DNA of 64,000 bases. It comes from Haliclona indistincta. Lineage: Eukaryota > Porifera > Demospongiae > Haplosclerida > Chalinidae. The stretch covers positions 13,073,469-13,137,468 of the forward strand of contig OZ024786.1 in the NCBI GenBank assembly GCA_964017065.1, written 5' to 3'. Shown in pieces: positions 46,120-57,479 of the stretch (its first letter is position 1; each line of letters begins with the position of its first letter). Both the position numbers and the translations under genes were made by a program. The notes under the pieces were generated by a model. That model saw only the letters and a list, made by a program, of their open reading frames with translations, was not told where the DNA came from and made no database searches.

Positions 46120-47227
46120 TCAGTTGGTAAATCTATACTCTTTATATTCCTTGTTGCCGTTGATGCTGGATTCAAGTTGCTGTGTGTCCAGTTCATATAC
46201 CTGTTCATCAGGTTCAGGATGCAAGTGTTGGTAGAGAGCATATGGAAGAAGTTTCTCTTGTCGCGTCTTTGACAGACAGCGATACACCAGCAGCAGTACT
46301 ATGACAGTGATGACCACTATCAGCACAAAAACCTTCAAGACTAACCACGTTATTATTAAATATATTCCATTAGCACAACCAAGTGGAATGTATTCATTAG
46401 CCAGCAAGTACATACCAAAAGCAGTCAGAGCAACAATTGCGCCAAGATTCGAAGCAACACAGCTGATGTTAACATTGCAGTTTCTATAATATTGGATATT
46501 CATTGTGTAGTACACAACAATTGTGTACAGAAGGACGAACAAGGCCCATAGCAACCATGCTGCTATTACCACACTTGATGAGCAAACTGTTACTGGAGAG
46601 TGAATAAATGAATGTATCATGACGTTGTAAAATGCGTCAAAGTCCACAAACAATGTCAAAGATTCAGCAGCAAGAATCCACTCTGGTACCAACTGGAGTT
46701 TGGCTTCTGTGGTTTGATGTTCTTTGGCTAGATTAGACTGGTAGTACTTGGATACGAAGAATGGAATAAATCGATACAACACCACTACCATGCCTAGTAG
46801 AAAAGGTTGGATTACTTGTATTTGTTGCTGGCACGATTCATTGCATAAAAGGATAAATACCGGTAAGTTTTTACCCACATAGTACATTAGTCCACCGATG
46901 AAGTATGCTATATCGACTGACCAGAGCACTATCAGCCATTTACAGTCTTTTCTCACCTTACGAATCACGATGTAAATAATTGATGCGATTATAATAAGCA
47001 AATCCAAGAAGAGAGAAACTCGCAATATAGGAAGAAAACTGTGCGTTCGTAGGAAGTCGTGAAAACTGAAGAATGTAATGTGAGATGAAAAATATCAACG
47101 AGAAGCCAACACTGCACAGAAGGGCGATCAGCTTGATGTAGCTGCTCTTGAATGTCTGTGGTTGAATCTTGAGTACCTACAGTAGTCACAATAGAGGAAA
47201 CTACTTCTTACAGTAACAGCTAACCAT
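46120..47227 (-). pseudogene. Array member A9: one frameshift, partner of the giant gene at 49153
   Basis: ATG (47225-47227) then intron (donor GTTAGC, acceptor CTACTGTAG), exon 2 from 47176. The first 45-55 codons are in frame 1, but the rest (from about 47030 down to 46120) is in another frame, so one indel separates them. Downstream it is complete: a loop with CNESCQQQ before segment 4, LAKEHQTTEAKLQLVPEW, NVNISC, TRQEKLLPYALYQHLHPEP, and an extended tail YELDTQQLESSINGN shared only with A11. Either a recent pseudogene or an assembly error; the long open remainder suggests the break is young. Confidence 0.65.
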
Positions 47228-47401
47228 GATTCAAAAGTCAGAGCATGTATTCCACAAATAACTGTCTCTAGTTTACTCTGTCTTAAATACAAGCACTTGT
47301 TGCCGTTGAATGAATATTGGTTAGGAAGCTCTAAACAGTATACTGGATTATGTGAATATCATTAATATTTGAACTTTAAGCCCACCATGGGTCATAATTA
47401 T

Positions 47402-48560
47402 GATTAAAAGAAATTAAAAAGATTTCTATCGAAATCAAAAGGATGTAGGGTTGTGAAATGTACCACTGGTCCGCAATGTAAACTAACAAGGAACAACCAT
47501 GGAATGGTAACACGATTGACTTGCTAACAGACCATAGATCCCTACATCAGTGGCTGCTGTGGTTGGCTATACCTAGTTCAGCTAGTTGCTGACTGACACC
47601 TGACGTGCATTCAGCTTGTGACAAAATATTGATCTTATGTACAGCCACAGATGTAGGGATCTATGGTCTGTTAGCAAGTCAATCGTGTTACCATTCCATG
47701 GTTGTTCCTTGTTAGTTTACATTGTGGACCAGTGGTACATTTCACAACCCTACATCCTTTTGATTTCGATAGAAATCTTTTTAATTTCTTGTTTGTGTTC
47801 TTTTTTTCTTTTTCAGCGAAGTGCAGTTCAATATCATGCACGTATACTGAGCCGTCTTTGTTTCCACTATTGGTTTAGCTTTCCTGTTGTTGATGGCTTT
47901 TCTTTATTATTAAGAATTTTAAACTTGTAGCTAAAAATAATTGTTATGCTGTACATATCAGCTCGCCTACACATGCATGCAGTGGATACGAGCGCCGCCC
48001 ACACTTGTTTGTAGACATGTACGGCGGTTGTAATTATCTGGCAAGCGCAGAATGGTGATCCTAAACGAGCTTACCGTTCTTCGAAGACTCCAGACATATG
48101 TGTTCTCAGTGATCCATACGGCACGGCGATACTCAAGCTAGTGCTTGGTCACGTGCGCTAACCACTGCTTGGTCACGTGTGTATTGCGCAATCACATTAA
48201 TGGCGTCTAACACTTAGCTGACAATGGATCACGATCTAGAAATCGCGGAATTTATATCGACGTTTCGCTAAAAACTAAGTTCAAAAGGCACCTGCCAGAA
48301 GAATTTCACGACTGTTCGTGGGTGTTTTAATCTCGGCATTGCTCACGTAAAGGCGCTAGGCGCGCTGAAGAAAGAAAGAAAGTAGAAAGAAGAAAACGAA
48401 GATGACGAAACACAATTTTCACCATTTCCAGGTTCGTCACTTTAGTAACAATTTCGAGCAATCTCCTTGCTACTGTAAGATGGGGCAACGCCAGAGAGCA
48501 GATTTAAGTGTCTTTTGACGTATACAATTCATTACCAGGCGAAATATCAGCGTTTGAACG
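47402..48560. repeat. Fold-back repeat, copy 2 (1.16 kb)
   Basis: Inverted arms at about 47405-47563 and 47643-47787 keep the ACCACTGGTCC / GGACCAGTGGT segment that is missing from one arm of copy 1. A 770-bp tail follows. The paralogous spacer downstream of A11 (61440-61640) lacks this unit, so it inserted after the A9/A11 duplication or was lost there. Confidence 0.75.
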
Positions 48561-48870
48561 CTAATACATTGTATGTAGCCGCCATCTTGTTTTCTCGTTC
48601 AACCCTACATAGGGAGGCACTACCGTGCCTCCCTAATAGCTAAATTCAGCCAGTTTTGCAAAGTGTTTAGTATAGCAATTTAGTTGTTTTCAGTGAAGCC
48701 ATAGGAGATGACAGTGTGCCATTAACTTATGCATGGTCTATTACCCAGTCGATCGTGTTACCATTCTATATATGTTACCTCCTCGTTGCTTTCATTGTGG
48801 ACCAGTGACAGCTTTCTGATTGCAAATCTATCATCTCTATATCCTTTTGTAAAGTATTTCTTTTTACAAG

Positions 48871-49065
48871 TGTAACGGAGCTCTGGACTTGTGTGCACCT
48901 TTGTGTGTAGAACAATATCTTGTTTGTCGCTGTGTCATTCACGGCCCCTTTGTGTCTCGTCTTGTAAACTGATTGTTATCTGTTGCTATAAATGTATGTG
49001 TGCAAACTGATTCAAAGTGTTGTTAGTTGTCAATTCTTACTAAGAGAAGTCGGCGCACGTTTACA
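48871..49065. mobile_element. Solo LTR (195 bp)
   Basis: It starts TGTAACGG and ends GTTTACA, has a TATA-like CTATAAATG inside, and is flanked by CAAG direct repeats (48867-48870 and 49066-49069). The paralogous segment at 62030-62045 reads TTTTTACAAGTC without the insert, giving an empty-site control. It is therefore a post-duplication insertion. Confidence 0.75.
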
Positions 49066-49152
49066 CAAGTCAAATCTGCACTATAATTATGCTTAAACAG
49101 AAATACACTATCAGTGTATGCATGTAAGTTAGTTGTACATAATTGATTTGCA

Positions 49153-52100
49153 CTAGTTGATCAGAGACTCTCTCCTCATGTACACTTCAGAAGAAGTAGG
49201 CTCAATCAGTTGCTCAGCACTTTCTTCATTATCTAACAGACTCTCTGACTCTTTCTTAGTGTCACACCAATTAGAAAAGTAGTGACGGATTCGAAGGAAA
49301 ATATGAAAAAGAAAAATTCCAGAAAATGTGAAAAGAGCAGCACTCACACTGATGACAGTGACCACTTGTTCATTATTATTGTCATTCTGGTATACTGCAG
49401 CAAGAGCCGAGAGTAGACCAAGGTTAAGAAAAGATGAGCATTCTAAAATGTTCAGGTATTTGTTCTGATAGACACCTTCGAAAGTGACCAGTAGTGATAG
49501 AAGCACAGTGGTGCTAGCTGTTATGAAGATAAGAGTACCGAATGTGTCCAAATGAAGAGATACTAGTGTGAATGACATACGAACCAGGAGCAATAGACCA
49601 GTCCAAAACCGACAGTTGTCCTTGTAAGGTCCATGGTAGGCATCAACAAAGGGCTTGAACTTGATCCACTGTCTACGAAAAAGCATTATTTTAGTGAGAT
49701 ATTTCTCGATCACAGCATCAAACAGTAGAGCAAGTGTGTAGGGAACAGCAAGAAGAAGAAACAACACAGCTGCTGCCATTAGTATGTAGTGTTCTTTAGA
49801 GAAATAACCAAGATTTCCATCAACATACCACACAGCACTAGTTTCATGATTGCAAGACAGTGTAACCCATGTCAGAGCAGGAGCAAATGTGCGAAAGATC
49901 TTTGTGAACGAGAGCAAGATGAGAGTAGCAAGTACCTGCACTACATTGCCTCCAATCTTTCTGGACAGCCATGTGGAGTAGCGACACAGGACTATGATGG
50001 TGGCTATGATGAACCATATGTAGAGAGGGAACACAAACTGCAGCCACACCTTGGCATAGGCTGTCATACCATGGTAAAAGCATGTTTCAATACCGAGGTC
50101 AAGATTGAGCCAAGCAATGAACTGACTCAGTACTGGAATAGGACCATTAGGAAAGAAAATACCAGTGCTCTCACTTATCTTGACAATACTGGCATAGAAT
50201 ATGAGCCCATTGATGGTACCAATGGAGACTGTCAAGTTCAAAACCATCAGAAGAGCTACCAAACCAAACCCAGCAGCAGCAAAAGGAATTATCAGAGCAA
50301 GATACGAGAATTGAGGACAATAAATACAGTTGTTAGATCCCAGAGCAAGGCTGAGATTCACCTGACACCTTCCACACAATATACCTGTCCTGTTGAGAGC
50401 ACACTGGAGATCAGGATCAGTGAGAGAGAAGCTGACCTGTGCTGTGCTGCAGTAGTCAAATGGACATGGAGTTTGCGCAACTACACAATCACTGATATTA
50501 CCAATCCAGATACTTCCTTTTCGAGTTATCATTTTACTCTTAGCATTACATGTAATAGTATTCATAGCTTTTAAGTGCTTTTCACAATCACAAGACCAGG
50601 TCTTATTTGATTTTTCGAAACCAAGTGGACAGTTAGAAAATGACAGTGTTAGTAACTTGAATGCTTCTTTTTCGAACACTTTTAATTTATATGATGTCTG
50701 ACGTGGCACAAATGCAAACGTTGTGCAACTCATAGCATTAGATTTGAACAGCTCTGATTTAGCTGTATGAATTTGTTGTATTTCAACGCTTGCTGGAGCA
50801 ACTCCATTTAGTTGTCCTACAGTGACTACAGAGATTTTGATCTCTTCTCCCGGATAAGCTGTCAGTATTAGCTGTGTCCGAGAGCAGTTTATTGCATTAT
50901 TGTCATCACAGAAGCAGACATCGGTAGGTTCTGATGATATTACTGAGGGTCCAGTCTGTGCTGAATAGTTAAATGTCATCGAAAATAATTTAATAGCAGA
51001 GGTTGTTGAATCAAAAAAGAAGTGACAATCATTTAAATTTCCACCATACAGAGCATTTCCTGCAACTTCTGCTTTATTGCCAGAAAATATAACTTTCGCT
51101 GTTTTGGGAATTGGTATGGAGTACTGAAAAAAGCATAGAGGAATTGATGACAGTTGGGTTGTACTTTGAACAAAAATGGCTCCTCCTCTTTGCCTTGCTT
51201 TGTTGTTGGTAAAATTGAGAAAAGAATTGTTGTTAAACTCAAGATATGAGTCACCGTACATAGCCAGTCCACCTCCATCAATACCAGTGTTGTTGTGAAA
51301 TACTGATATACCATTCAGTATTAAAGTAGAATGATAGACGCATAGCCCAGTCAAGTTGTTATTATTTGAAATGCTCACATTTTGTAGTATTAACCTTGTG
51401 ATAGAAACTCCATGTATAACAGATCTTATCGTACGAACATCATAGAAAGAAGTAATTGATTGGCTGTTGTTGTAAGCGGTAACATTTGATAGTTCAACAT
51501 GCAATTGACTTTGTAATTCATTAGAAAACAAATCCATCTCTAGTCCAAACGATGCAATATTGTGACTTACTTCTGATGATTTTATCGAGATTCTTGTCAC
51601 AAACTTAACACTGTTAAATCCGAATGTCACAGCTGGGTTGATATCATTGTTGTTAAATACAAATTTGCTATTGGCAATTGAGATATTTAACGAAAGCATC
51701 GTTGAACTTTGACTAAATGAGCAATCTTTATTACCAATTATAGTTCCAATCAGAAACCCATAACCTTGAGCAGCACGGCTACATAAATTATTGATTGTCA
51801 TATTAAAATTCGGAGCATCGTGTACTTCAATTGCGATATAAATGTTTCCATGCCCAGTGTTCTTGTAAGCTATAACCGAGTCAAGTATAAAGGCGACATC
51901 GTAAGTTTTTTGACTTAACTGGATGTAAATGCCAAAACTATTTTGAAAAGCACATGTTTCACAGTATGTACCACCAAATGATGAATTGGTGTAAGTAATC
52001 AGTGTCTTGTACACATGATTCTGTGGAGCACAGCTTAGTAAGTCTTGATATATAAGTATAATATTTCCTCCTAAACAATTCTTCCCTTTAGCATGGTTCT

Positions 52101-52683
52101 GTGCAAATGAAGATTTATTGATTATCACATCAACTCCATGTGTCATTATCAAAAGACCACTTCCTGACCCATTCTGTATAGAAACATGTTCGATCTTATG
52201 ACTATAACCAACTTTTATGTTAAAATAAAAGAGACTGGCATTGCATTTTCTAAATTTATGAAGGAAGCCATCAATATCAGCTCCACAGTTAGTGATGGTG
52301 ATATACCTGAAGGTGGTGCTAAAGCAATTAAAGAAAGTGATACCGGTACTGGACCGTTCCGTACACTTGATGACCACTGTAGACTGCCAGACAGTCTCAT
52401 GAAAGCCCTGCTCAATTCTCCCATTACCTTCAAACACGGCATTAGTCAAATTTGTAAAGACGATCATATTTGGGAGATCTAACAAGTGAGTTCCCTCCAA
52501 GAAGCGAACAACCAAGCCATTAGAGTTAAAGAACGTTTTAGCCATCTTTCCGAAAGTGTTGATGTCATAGCAAGGAGTACCAGGACAGTACTCACCTTCA
52601 GACGGTTTAATATAGACAACTCTTGTTGAACATAGACTTGAGATGCTGAGAACCAGAAGAAAAACGATGCTGTTAGTATCCAT
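49153..52683 (-). CDS. Giant beta-helix / Cys-rich / multi-pass membrane protein (1176 aa)
   Basis: One uninterrupted exon. Signal peptide at residues 1-20 (SIVFLLVLSISSLCS). Residues about 25-600 are rich in Asn, Ser, Gly and short hydrophobic strands (GNGRIEQ, NNNNLTGL, GGGLAMYGDSYLEF, RGGAIFVQS), the pattern of a right-handed parallel beta-helix. Residues about 684-785 form a Cys-rich, EGF-like module (CPFDYC, GILCGRCQ, CIYCP). From about 787 to 1130 there are 8-9 membrane segments with a conserved-looking GPYKDNCRFWTGLLLLVR stretch, then a 45-residue acidic tail. Such architectures are expanded in some basal metazoans and protists; the function is unknown, with a surface sensor or adhesion receptor plausible. 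Long antisense ORFs opposite it are shadows. Confidence 0.85.
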   Translation of the reverse strand: MDTNSIVFLLVLSISSLCSTRVVYIKPSEGEYCPGTPCYDINTFGKMAKTFFNSNGLVVRFLEGTHLLDLPNMIVFTNLTNAVFEGNGRIEQGFHETVWQSTVVIKCTERSSTGITFFNCFSTTFRYITITNCGADIDGFLHKFRKCNASLFYFNIKVGYSHKIEHVSIQNGSGSGLLIMTHGVDVIINKSSFAQNHAKGKNCLGGNIILIYQDLLSCAPQNHVYKTLITYTNSSFGGTYCETCAFQNSFGIYIQLSQKTYDVAFILDSVIAYKNTGHGNIYIAIEVHDAPNFNMTINNLCSRAAQGYGFLIGTIIGNKDCSFSQSSTMLSLNISIANSKFVFNNNDINPAVTFGFNSVKFVTRISIKSSEVSHNIASFGLEMDLFSNELQSQLHVELSNVTAYNNSQSITSFYDVRTIRSVIHGVSITRLILQNVSISNNNNLTGLCVYHSTLILNGISVFHNNTGIDGGGLAMYGDSYLEFNNNSFLNFTNNKARQRGGAIFVQSTTQLSSIPLCFFQYSIPIPKTAKVIFSGNKAEVAGNALYGGNLNDCHFFFDSTTSAIKLFSMTFNYSAQTGPSVISSEPTDVCFCDDNNAINCSRTQLILTAYPGEEIKISVVTVGQLNGVAPASVEIQQIHTAKSELFKSNAMSCTTFAFVPRQTSYKLKVFEKEAFKLLTLSFSNCPLGFEKSNKTWSCDCEKHLKAMNTITCNAKSKMITRKGSIWIGNISDCVVAQTPCPFDYCSTAQVSFSLTDPDLQCALNRTGILCGRCQVNLSLALGSNNCIYCPQFSYLALIIPFAAAGFGLVALLMVLNLTVSIGTINGLIFYASIVKISESTGIFFPNGPIPVLSQFIAWLNLDLGIETCFYHGMTAYAKVWLQFVFPLYIWFIIATIIVLCRYSTWLSRKIGGNVVQVLATLILLSFTKIFRTFAPALTWVTLSCNHETSAVWYVDGNLGYFSKEHYILMAAAVLFLLLAVPYTLALLFDAVIEKYLTKIMLFRRQWIKFKPFVDAYHGPYKDNCRFWTGLLLLVRMSFTLVSLHLDTFGTLIFITASTTVLLSLLVTFEGVYQNKYLNILECSSFLNLGLLSALAAVYQNDNNNEQVVTVISVSAALFTFSGIFLFHIFLRIRHYFSNWCDTKKESESLLDNEESAEQLIEPTSSEVYMRRESLIN

Positions 52684-52740
52684 TCTTAGGTTGCCGACCG
52701 TGTTACATAGTGATTTTAACTGATTTTACAGCAGTTTATA

Positions 52741-53515
52741 AAAGTAGAATGTTTGATACATACTTATTCATATCAGTAGAATGTGATACATACTTATTCG
52801 TAACAGTAGAATGTATTTTATTCATAACAGTAGAATGTCTGATACATACTTATTCATATCAGTAGAATGTCTGATACATACTTATTCATAACAGTCGAAT
52901 GTATTTTATTCAGAACAGTAGAATGTATGATACATACTTATTCAGAACAGTAGAATGTCTGATACATACTTATTCAGAACAGTAGAATGTTTGATACATA
53001 CTTATTCAGAACACTAGAATGTTTGTTACATACCTATTTGAAAATCATTTAACATGTGACATGCATTGAAAGTATAACCTCTGTTACTTGAAAACGACAA
53101 GTTTGTCAACTAATTTTGCCATGCACATGCAGCTGCACAACCTTTAGTCATAATCATAGAACAGTAGAATGTCATAGAACAGTAGAATGTCTGATACATA
53201 TACTTATTGAGAACAGTAGAATGTCTGATACATACTTATTCATAACAGTAGAATGTATTTTATTCAGAACAGTAGAATGTCTGATACATACTTATTCAGA
53301 ACAGTAGAATGTCTGATACATACTTATTCAGAACAGTAGAATGTATTTTATTCAGAACAGTAGAATGTTTGATACATACTTATTCAGAACAGTAGAATGT
53401 CTGATACATACTTATTCAGAACAGTAGAATGTATTTTATTCAGAACAGTAGAATGTTTGATACATACTTATTCAGAACAGTAGAATGTCTGATACATACT
53501 TATTCATAACACATA
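52741..53515. repeat. 24/32-bp minisatellite upstream of the giant gene
   Basis: Units of two related lengths alternate: a 32-bp form (CAGAACAGTAGAATGT + CTGATACATACTTATT) and a 24-bp form (CAGAACAGTAGAATGT + ATTTTATT). The array starts about 60 bp upstream of the start codon of the 1176-aa gene and is interrupted by about 110 bp of other sequence (53040-53150). A short third block is at 54210-54335. Confidence 0.92.
53038..53153. repeat. 115-bp direct repeat (second copy 54358-54475)
   Basis: The segment GAAAATCATTTAACATGTGA ... TGCAGCTGCACAAC is nearly identical at both sites, and each copy directly follows a minisatellite block. The minisatellite plus flank was therefore duplicated as a unit. 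Confidence 0.85.
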
Positions 53516-55254
53516 TCAAAACCTTTGTCAAAAGTACGATGTATTACGAAATACACGTCACGTAGAGCGCGTTAACAACTTCCTGTACTAAATCATGTAC
53601 TAATCATGTATGAAAAAATATATTTCTCTACTTTTAGGCTCACAGATCCGTATTATCAACTCAGTTCGGCCGGAATTGCAATGCCAAGAGTGTCAGCTTC
53701 ATGACAGCATGTATATTAGCATTCAAATACATTCGGAACCACTCGTACTTTCGTGTTTTTCTTACCTTGGTGTACACAATTGTCATGTAATTATCAACTA
53801 CGAGCAACACATAGGCGAATTAAAACGCGTCTAACTGTTAATCAATGGGTATTCCCCTTCCAGTACGGATGGCATCAGATAGAGCGTTTCCTGAGCTACT
53901 GTTTGGTACCAAATTCGTCTATGTTCTCTGGGTGGAACTGCTCGTACTTTTATGTTATGGCTCAGACATACCCTATCAACAAGTGAGCTGTAGTTGCCTA
54001 ATAGCTATAGGCTACAATTTATAGCTAGTTGACCTGAGTGGCGAACGGGTGCATGCACTATGATAGTTTATAGTTCTTTTTTGAGCGTAGAAGTCCAGGA
54101 AGAATCGTTTGCTGTGTTGGGCTGCTCGTGCCTTATTCAGAACACGCCCATTTTGAAGTCATAAACGTGAATCAAAATAATTTGACATTCTTCAATGGTA
54201 GGTTTCAATATGAGTAGAATGTATTTATTCAGAACAGTAGAATTTATGATACATACTTATTCAGAACAGTAGAAAGTGTGACACATACCTATTCAGAACA
54301 GTAGAATGTGTGATACATACCTATTCAGAACATCTCAACAATAAACCTAGCAGTGCTTTTGAAAATCATTTAACATGTGACATGCATTGAAAGTATAACC
54401 TCTGTTACTTGAAAACTACAAGTTTGTCAACTAATTTTGCCATGCACATGCAGCTGCACAACGTTTTGTCATAATGAAAATGAAGTCCACCTGCTCCTGC
54501 AGCCATGTATGGCGTTACATGTGATCGGTGCACAAGAATTTAACTTGAAAATGGAATTATTTCATGATAAAAAGTAACAACAGATCAGTTTTGTACGCTT
54601 GACAATGACTTGGGGTGACTGCAAATTTATCATGAACATAAATCAAGATGGCGACTTTTGTGGAGGCCGTTTCCAGATTTTGCCTGTCTGTGTGCTAGCA
54701 TTTTTTTGAATTGGTGTGTTGTTCCCTACTGATTGCTGTTTATGTTTTTACTTTAACAGCAAACTCTCAGTCGATAAAAATTTCCTTTTTTCAGCAAACT
54801 ATTCAAGATGCCGACTAAGATTGTCATTACTTTAACTTAATATCTCGACTTTTTGATAGAGAGCTGTTTTCTTATAGGAATTGCTTGTGACTGAGCTTTG
54901 GTTTTCAATTTCATGAAAGATTGTCAAACTGTTCTGTAGTTTACTAAACTTTACTATTATGGTATACATTTGAAAAGTCTGATGAATATGAATGGACCAT
55001 TGTCTACAACTTTTTTACATAAACTATCAAGTCGTACTACTATACTTAGCACATTGTCGTGTTCATATTGAGAGCATGTAAAATTATTTCAGATGTGAAA
55101 TCTTCTTTTATTGCCGTCATCCCTACATATCATTGCCGACTGGCAAGCTAACTAAAATATCATTGGTGTTGTATTGATGTATCACTTTATGTACAGCGAT
55201 TATTTGCCCAAGGAGCTGCTAGCCCTATGACTAAAGCAAAAGGAAGACGTAAAA
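53516..55254. other. Spacer between giant gene and A10
   Basis: Apart from the minisatellite block at 54210-54335 and the 115-bp repeat, no gene was recognised. An open stretch at about 53630-53990 preceded by an acceptor-like TTTCTCTACTTTTAG has no family signature and shifts frame. Confidence 0.4.
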
Positions 55255-55397
55255 CGGGCCAACTTGTTTGCTATAACTATTACAAAGAGAAGACAAAACT
55301 GCACTGCAGTACAATCAGCTTGAGGTAGCTGCTCTTGAATGTCTTTGGCTACATTTTGAGTGCCTGCTTGTATACACTGTGAACAAAATCTAACCAT
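55255..55397 (-). pseudogene. Relic of an array member (5' end only)
   Basis: ATG (55395-55397), donor GTTAGA, acceptor CAAGCAG and the start of exon 2 at 55363 are recognisable. Exon 2 reads GCACTCAAAATG then TAG, and similarity to the family (AAGAGCAGCTACCTCAAGCT) ends near 55255. A truncated dead copy about 1 kb downstream of A10. Confidence 0.7.
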
Positions 55398-55799
55398 GAG
55401 TCTACTAACAGATTTGTCTCACTATAAATTTTTGTTCGTGGAATGCATCAGGATTGTTTTTGCACTGCAATAACGGTTATGTGTTTTTAGCAAGTCACTT
55501 GTTGCATGGAATTTTTATATTATACTTTGATGATGCTAGCTCAGCTCAGTTAGATTTCTTCCACATAATTACACATAGTCATAGCACACTCATGCATCAT
55601 GCATAATAAGTGCTACAAGGCTGATTTATTTTACTCACAAATCTCTAGTAAAAAATGACAGGTTAAAGCAGCAATACTATTTTTGCAGTGTGTATACAGA
55701 CTTTATGGTGTCACGTGAGTTCTGATGAGTAGATATGTACCATACAGGATGTTACATTGTGATTACATTTTGATGAGCAAATATGCTCCATACAGGATA

Positions 55800-56640
55800 T
55801 TTCATTGTGATTATGTTATGACTCTTCGCTTGGATGTCTACCTACACTTTACTACAATTCCTGAGCACTCAACTTTCATGTTGATTGGTTTTAGTGGTCA
55901 TAGGTGTCCACCTGTCTTTGGGTAGAAATGCAAATTGAAGCTGTGAGGTGTGAACTGATCAACTGCTCTCCTTCACAAGAGAGGAACATCACATGAGCCA
56001 ATGGACTCAGCAATCTGTTGCATCTTGTACACGTATGCAAGCGTGGGACCACATGTACATTGTATGTATACTTTATGAGATGTTGAGCCATGAAATAAAA
56101 ATCAGTTGTGGGTTTCGAGGAACCTGTGTAATGCACTTGTCTATACACATTGTTGATAACATGCACATTGCACAAACATCTGTTATACTGAACATCTTTT
56201 ATGCTAGCTACCATTCTCAATTGGTGTTATGGTTGGTAGGTGTTTGTGAATACTGAACTCACATGAATATAATAAAAAACAAAGAACCAGTGTTTTGTAC
56301 AATACAACACTGAATCATGTATATACAATTTTAGCTGACTCACTAAACTGTTAAGTCTAAAACCTTGTCTCACTTCTACGTGCAAGTAAACTTACACCAA
56401 CTCAACTACTATACAGTATACAGTGAATATGAGTGTATACTAAGGTATTTCAGTTCGGAATCTAAATGATTTCTTTCTTTTCATCATCAATGTTGACCGA
56501 TTCAAGAGGTAGTTCATTGACCTGTTCGTCAGGTTGAGGATGCAAGTGTTGGTAGAGAGCACGAGGAAGAAGTTTCTCTTGTCGTGTCTTTGACAGACAG
56601 CGATACACCAGCAGCAGTACTATGACAGTGATGACCACTA
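55800..56640. repeat. Segmental duplication, copy at the 3' end of A10
   Basis: Matches 58420-59276 over about 850 bp, including the ATTCCTGAGCACTCAACTTTCAT, TGTGGGACCACAT and CAACACTGAATC blocks and the C-terminal coding end of A10. Within it a 50-bp unit (CCATACAGGATGTTACATTGTGATTA) is doubled near 55740-55820. Confidence 0.7.
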
Positions 56641-57479
56641 TCAGCACAAGAACGTTCATAACAATCCAAGCTATTCTTGCATTCAGACCAAAACAGCCAA
56701 GTGGGAAAAAATTGCTTGACAGCAAATGCATACCAAAAGCAACTATAAGAACAATTGCACCGAGATTCGAAGCAACACAGCTGGTGTTAACATTGCATTT
56801 ACTGTACTGAATGTTCATTGTGTAGAACAGAATGAACATGTACATAAGAACGAACAAGGCCCATAGCACCAATGATCCTGCTAGTTCACAGCTATTAAAA
56901 CGTGGGAAAGAAAATACTATGAGGCTATACAATGCATTGAATTCCACCAGCAATGACAAAGATTCAGCAGCAAGAATCCACTCTGGTACCAACTGGAGTT
57001 TGGCTTCTGTGGTTTGATGTTCCTTGGCTAGATTAGACTGGTAGTACTTGGATATGAAGAACGGAATAAACCGATAAAACACTAGAACCAAGCCTAGTAG
57101 AATGGGCGTTGCTGCTGGTATTAACAAGTTTATGCCCACATAATACAATATTCCAGCGATGAAGTATGCTATATCGACTAACCAGCTCACTTTTAAGCAT
57201 TTGCAATCTTTCTTTATATTACGGATCAGAATGTAAACTATTCCTATGATCAGGTAGGCTGCTCCGATTATGCCATACAAAACAAGGAGAGAGACTCCAA
57301 TACCAAGACCTAGCGTGGTTGTTGCATGAGAAATGATATGAAGAAAAAAAGAGAATACAAGACTGCACTGCAGTATGATCAGCTTAAGGTAGCTACTCTT
57401 GAATGTCTGTGGCTGAATCTTAAGCACCTGCATATACATTGGACAAATACCAGCAGACTATAGCTATAGAACTAACCAT
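56462..57479 (-). CDS. Array member A10: intact 322-aa multi-pass membrane protein
   Basis: ATG (57477-57479) then intron (donor GTTAGT, acceptor TATATGCAG), exon 2 57427-56462, open throughout. It keeps VLKIQPQTFKSSYLKL, DCKCLKVSWLVDIAYF, LAKEHQTTEAKLQLVPEW, SKCNVNTSC (first Cys of the CGxC pair lost), TRQEKLLPRALYQHLHPQP and the tail NELPLESVNIDDEKKEII. The first extracellular stretch is longer and Gly/Leu-rich. Its 3' part was copied to 59104-59276 together with downstream DNA. Confidence 0.85.

Noticed and set aside
49789..50574. 261-codon plus-strand ORF (and 63043-63546, 4963-5460) opposite other genes
   Set aside because: They lie antisense to the giant beta-helix/TM genes and the retrotransposon, repeat in both paralogues only because the sense strand is conserved, and have no domain or promoter signal.
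53610..53986. Open stretch after a polypyrimidine-AG site, possible exon
   Set aside because: Two overlapping frames are needed, no donor or homology is evident, and it lies among duplicated spacer DNA.
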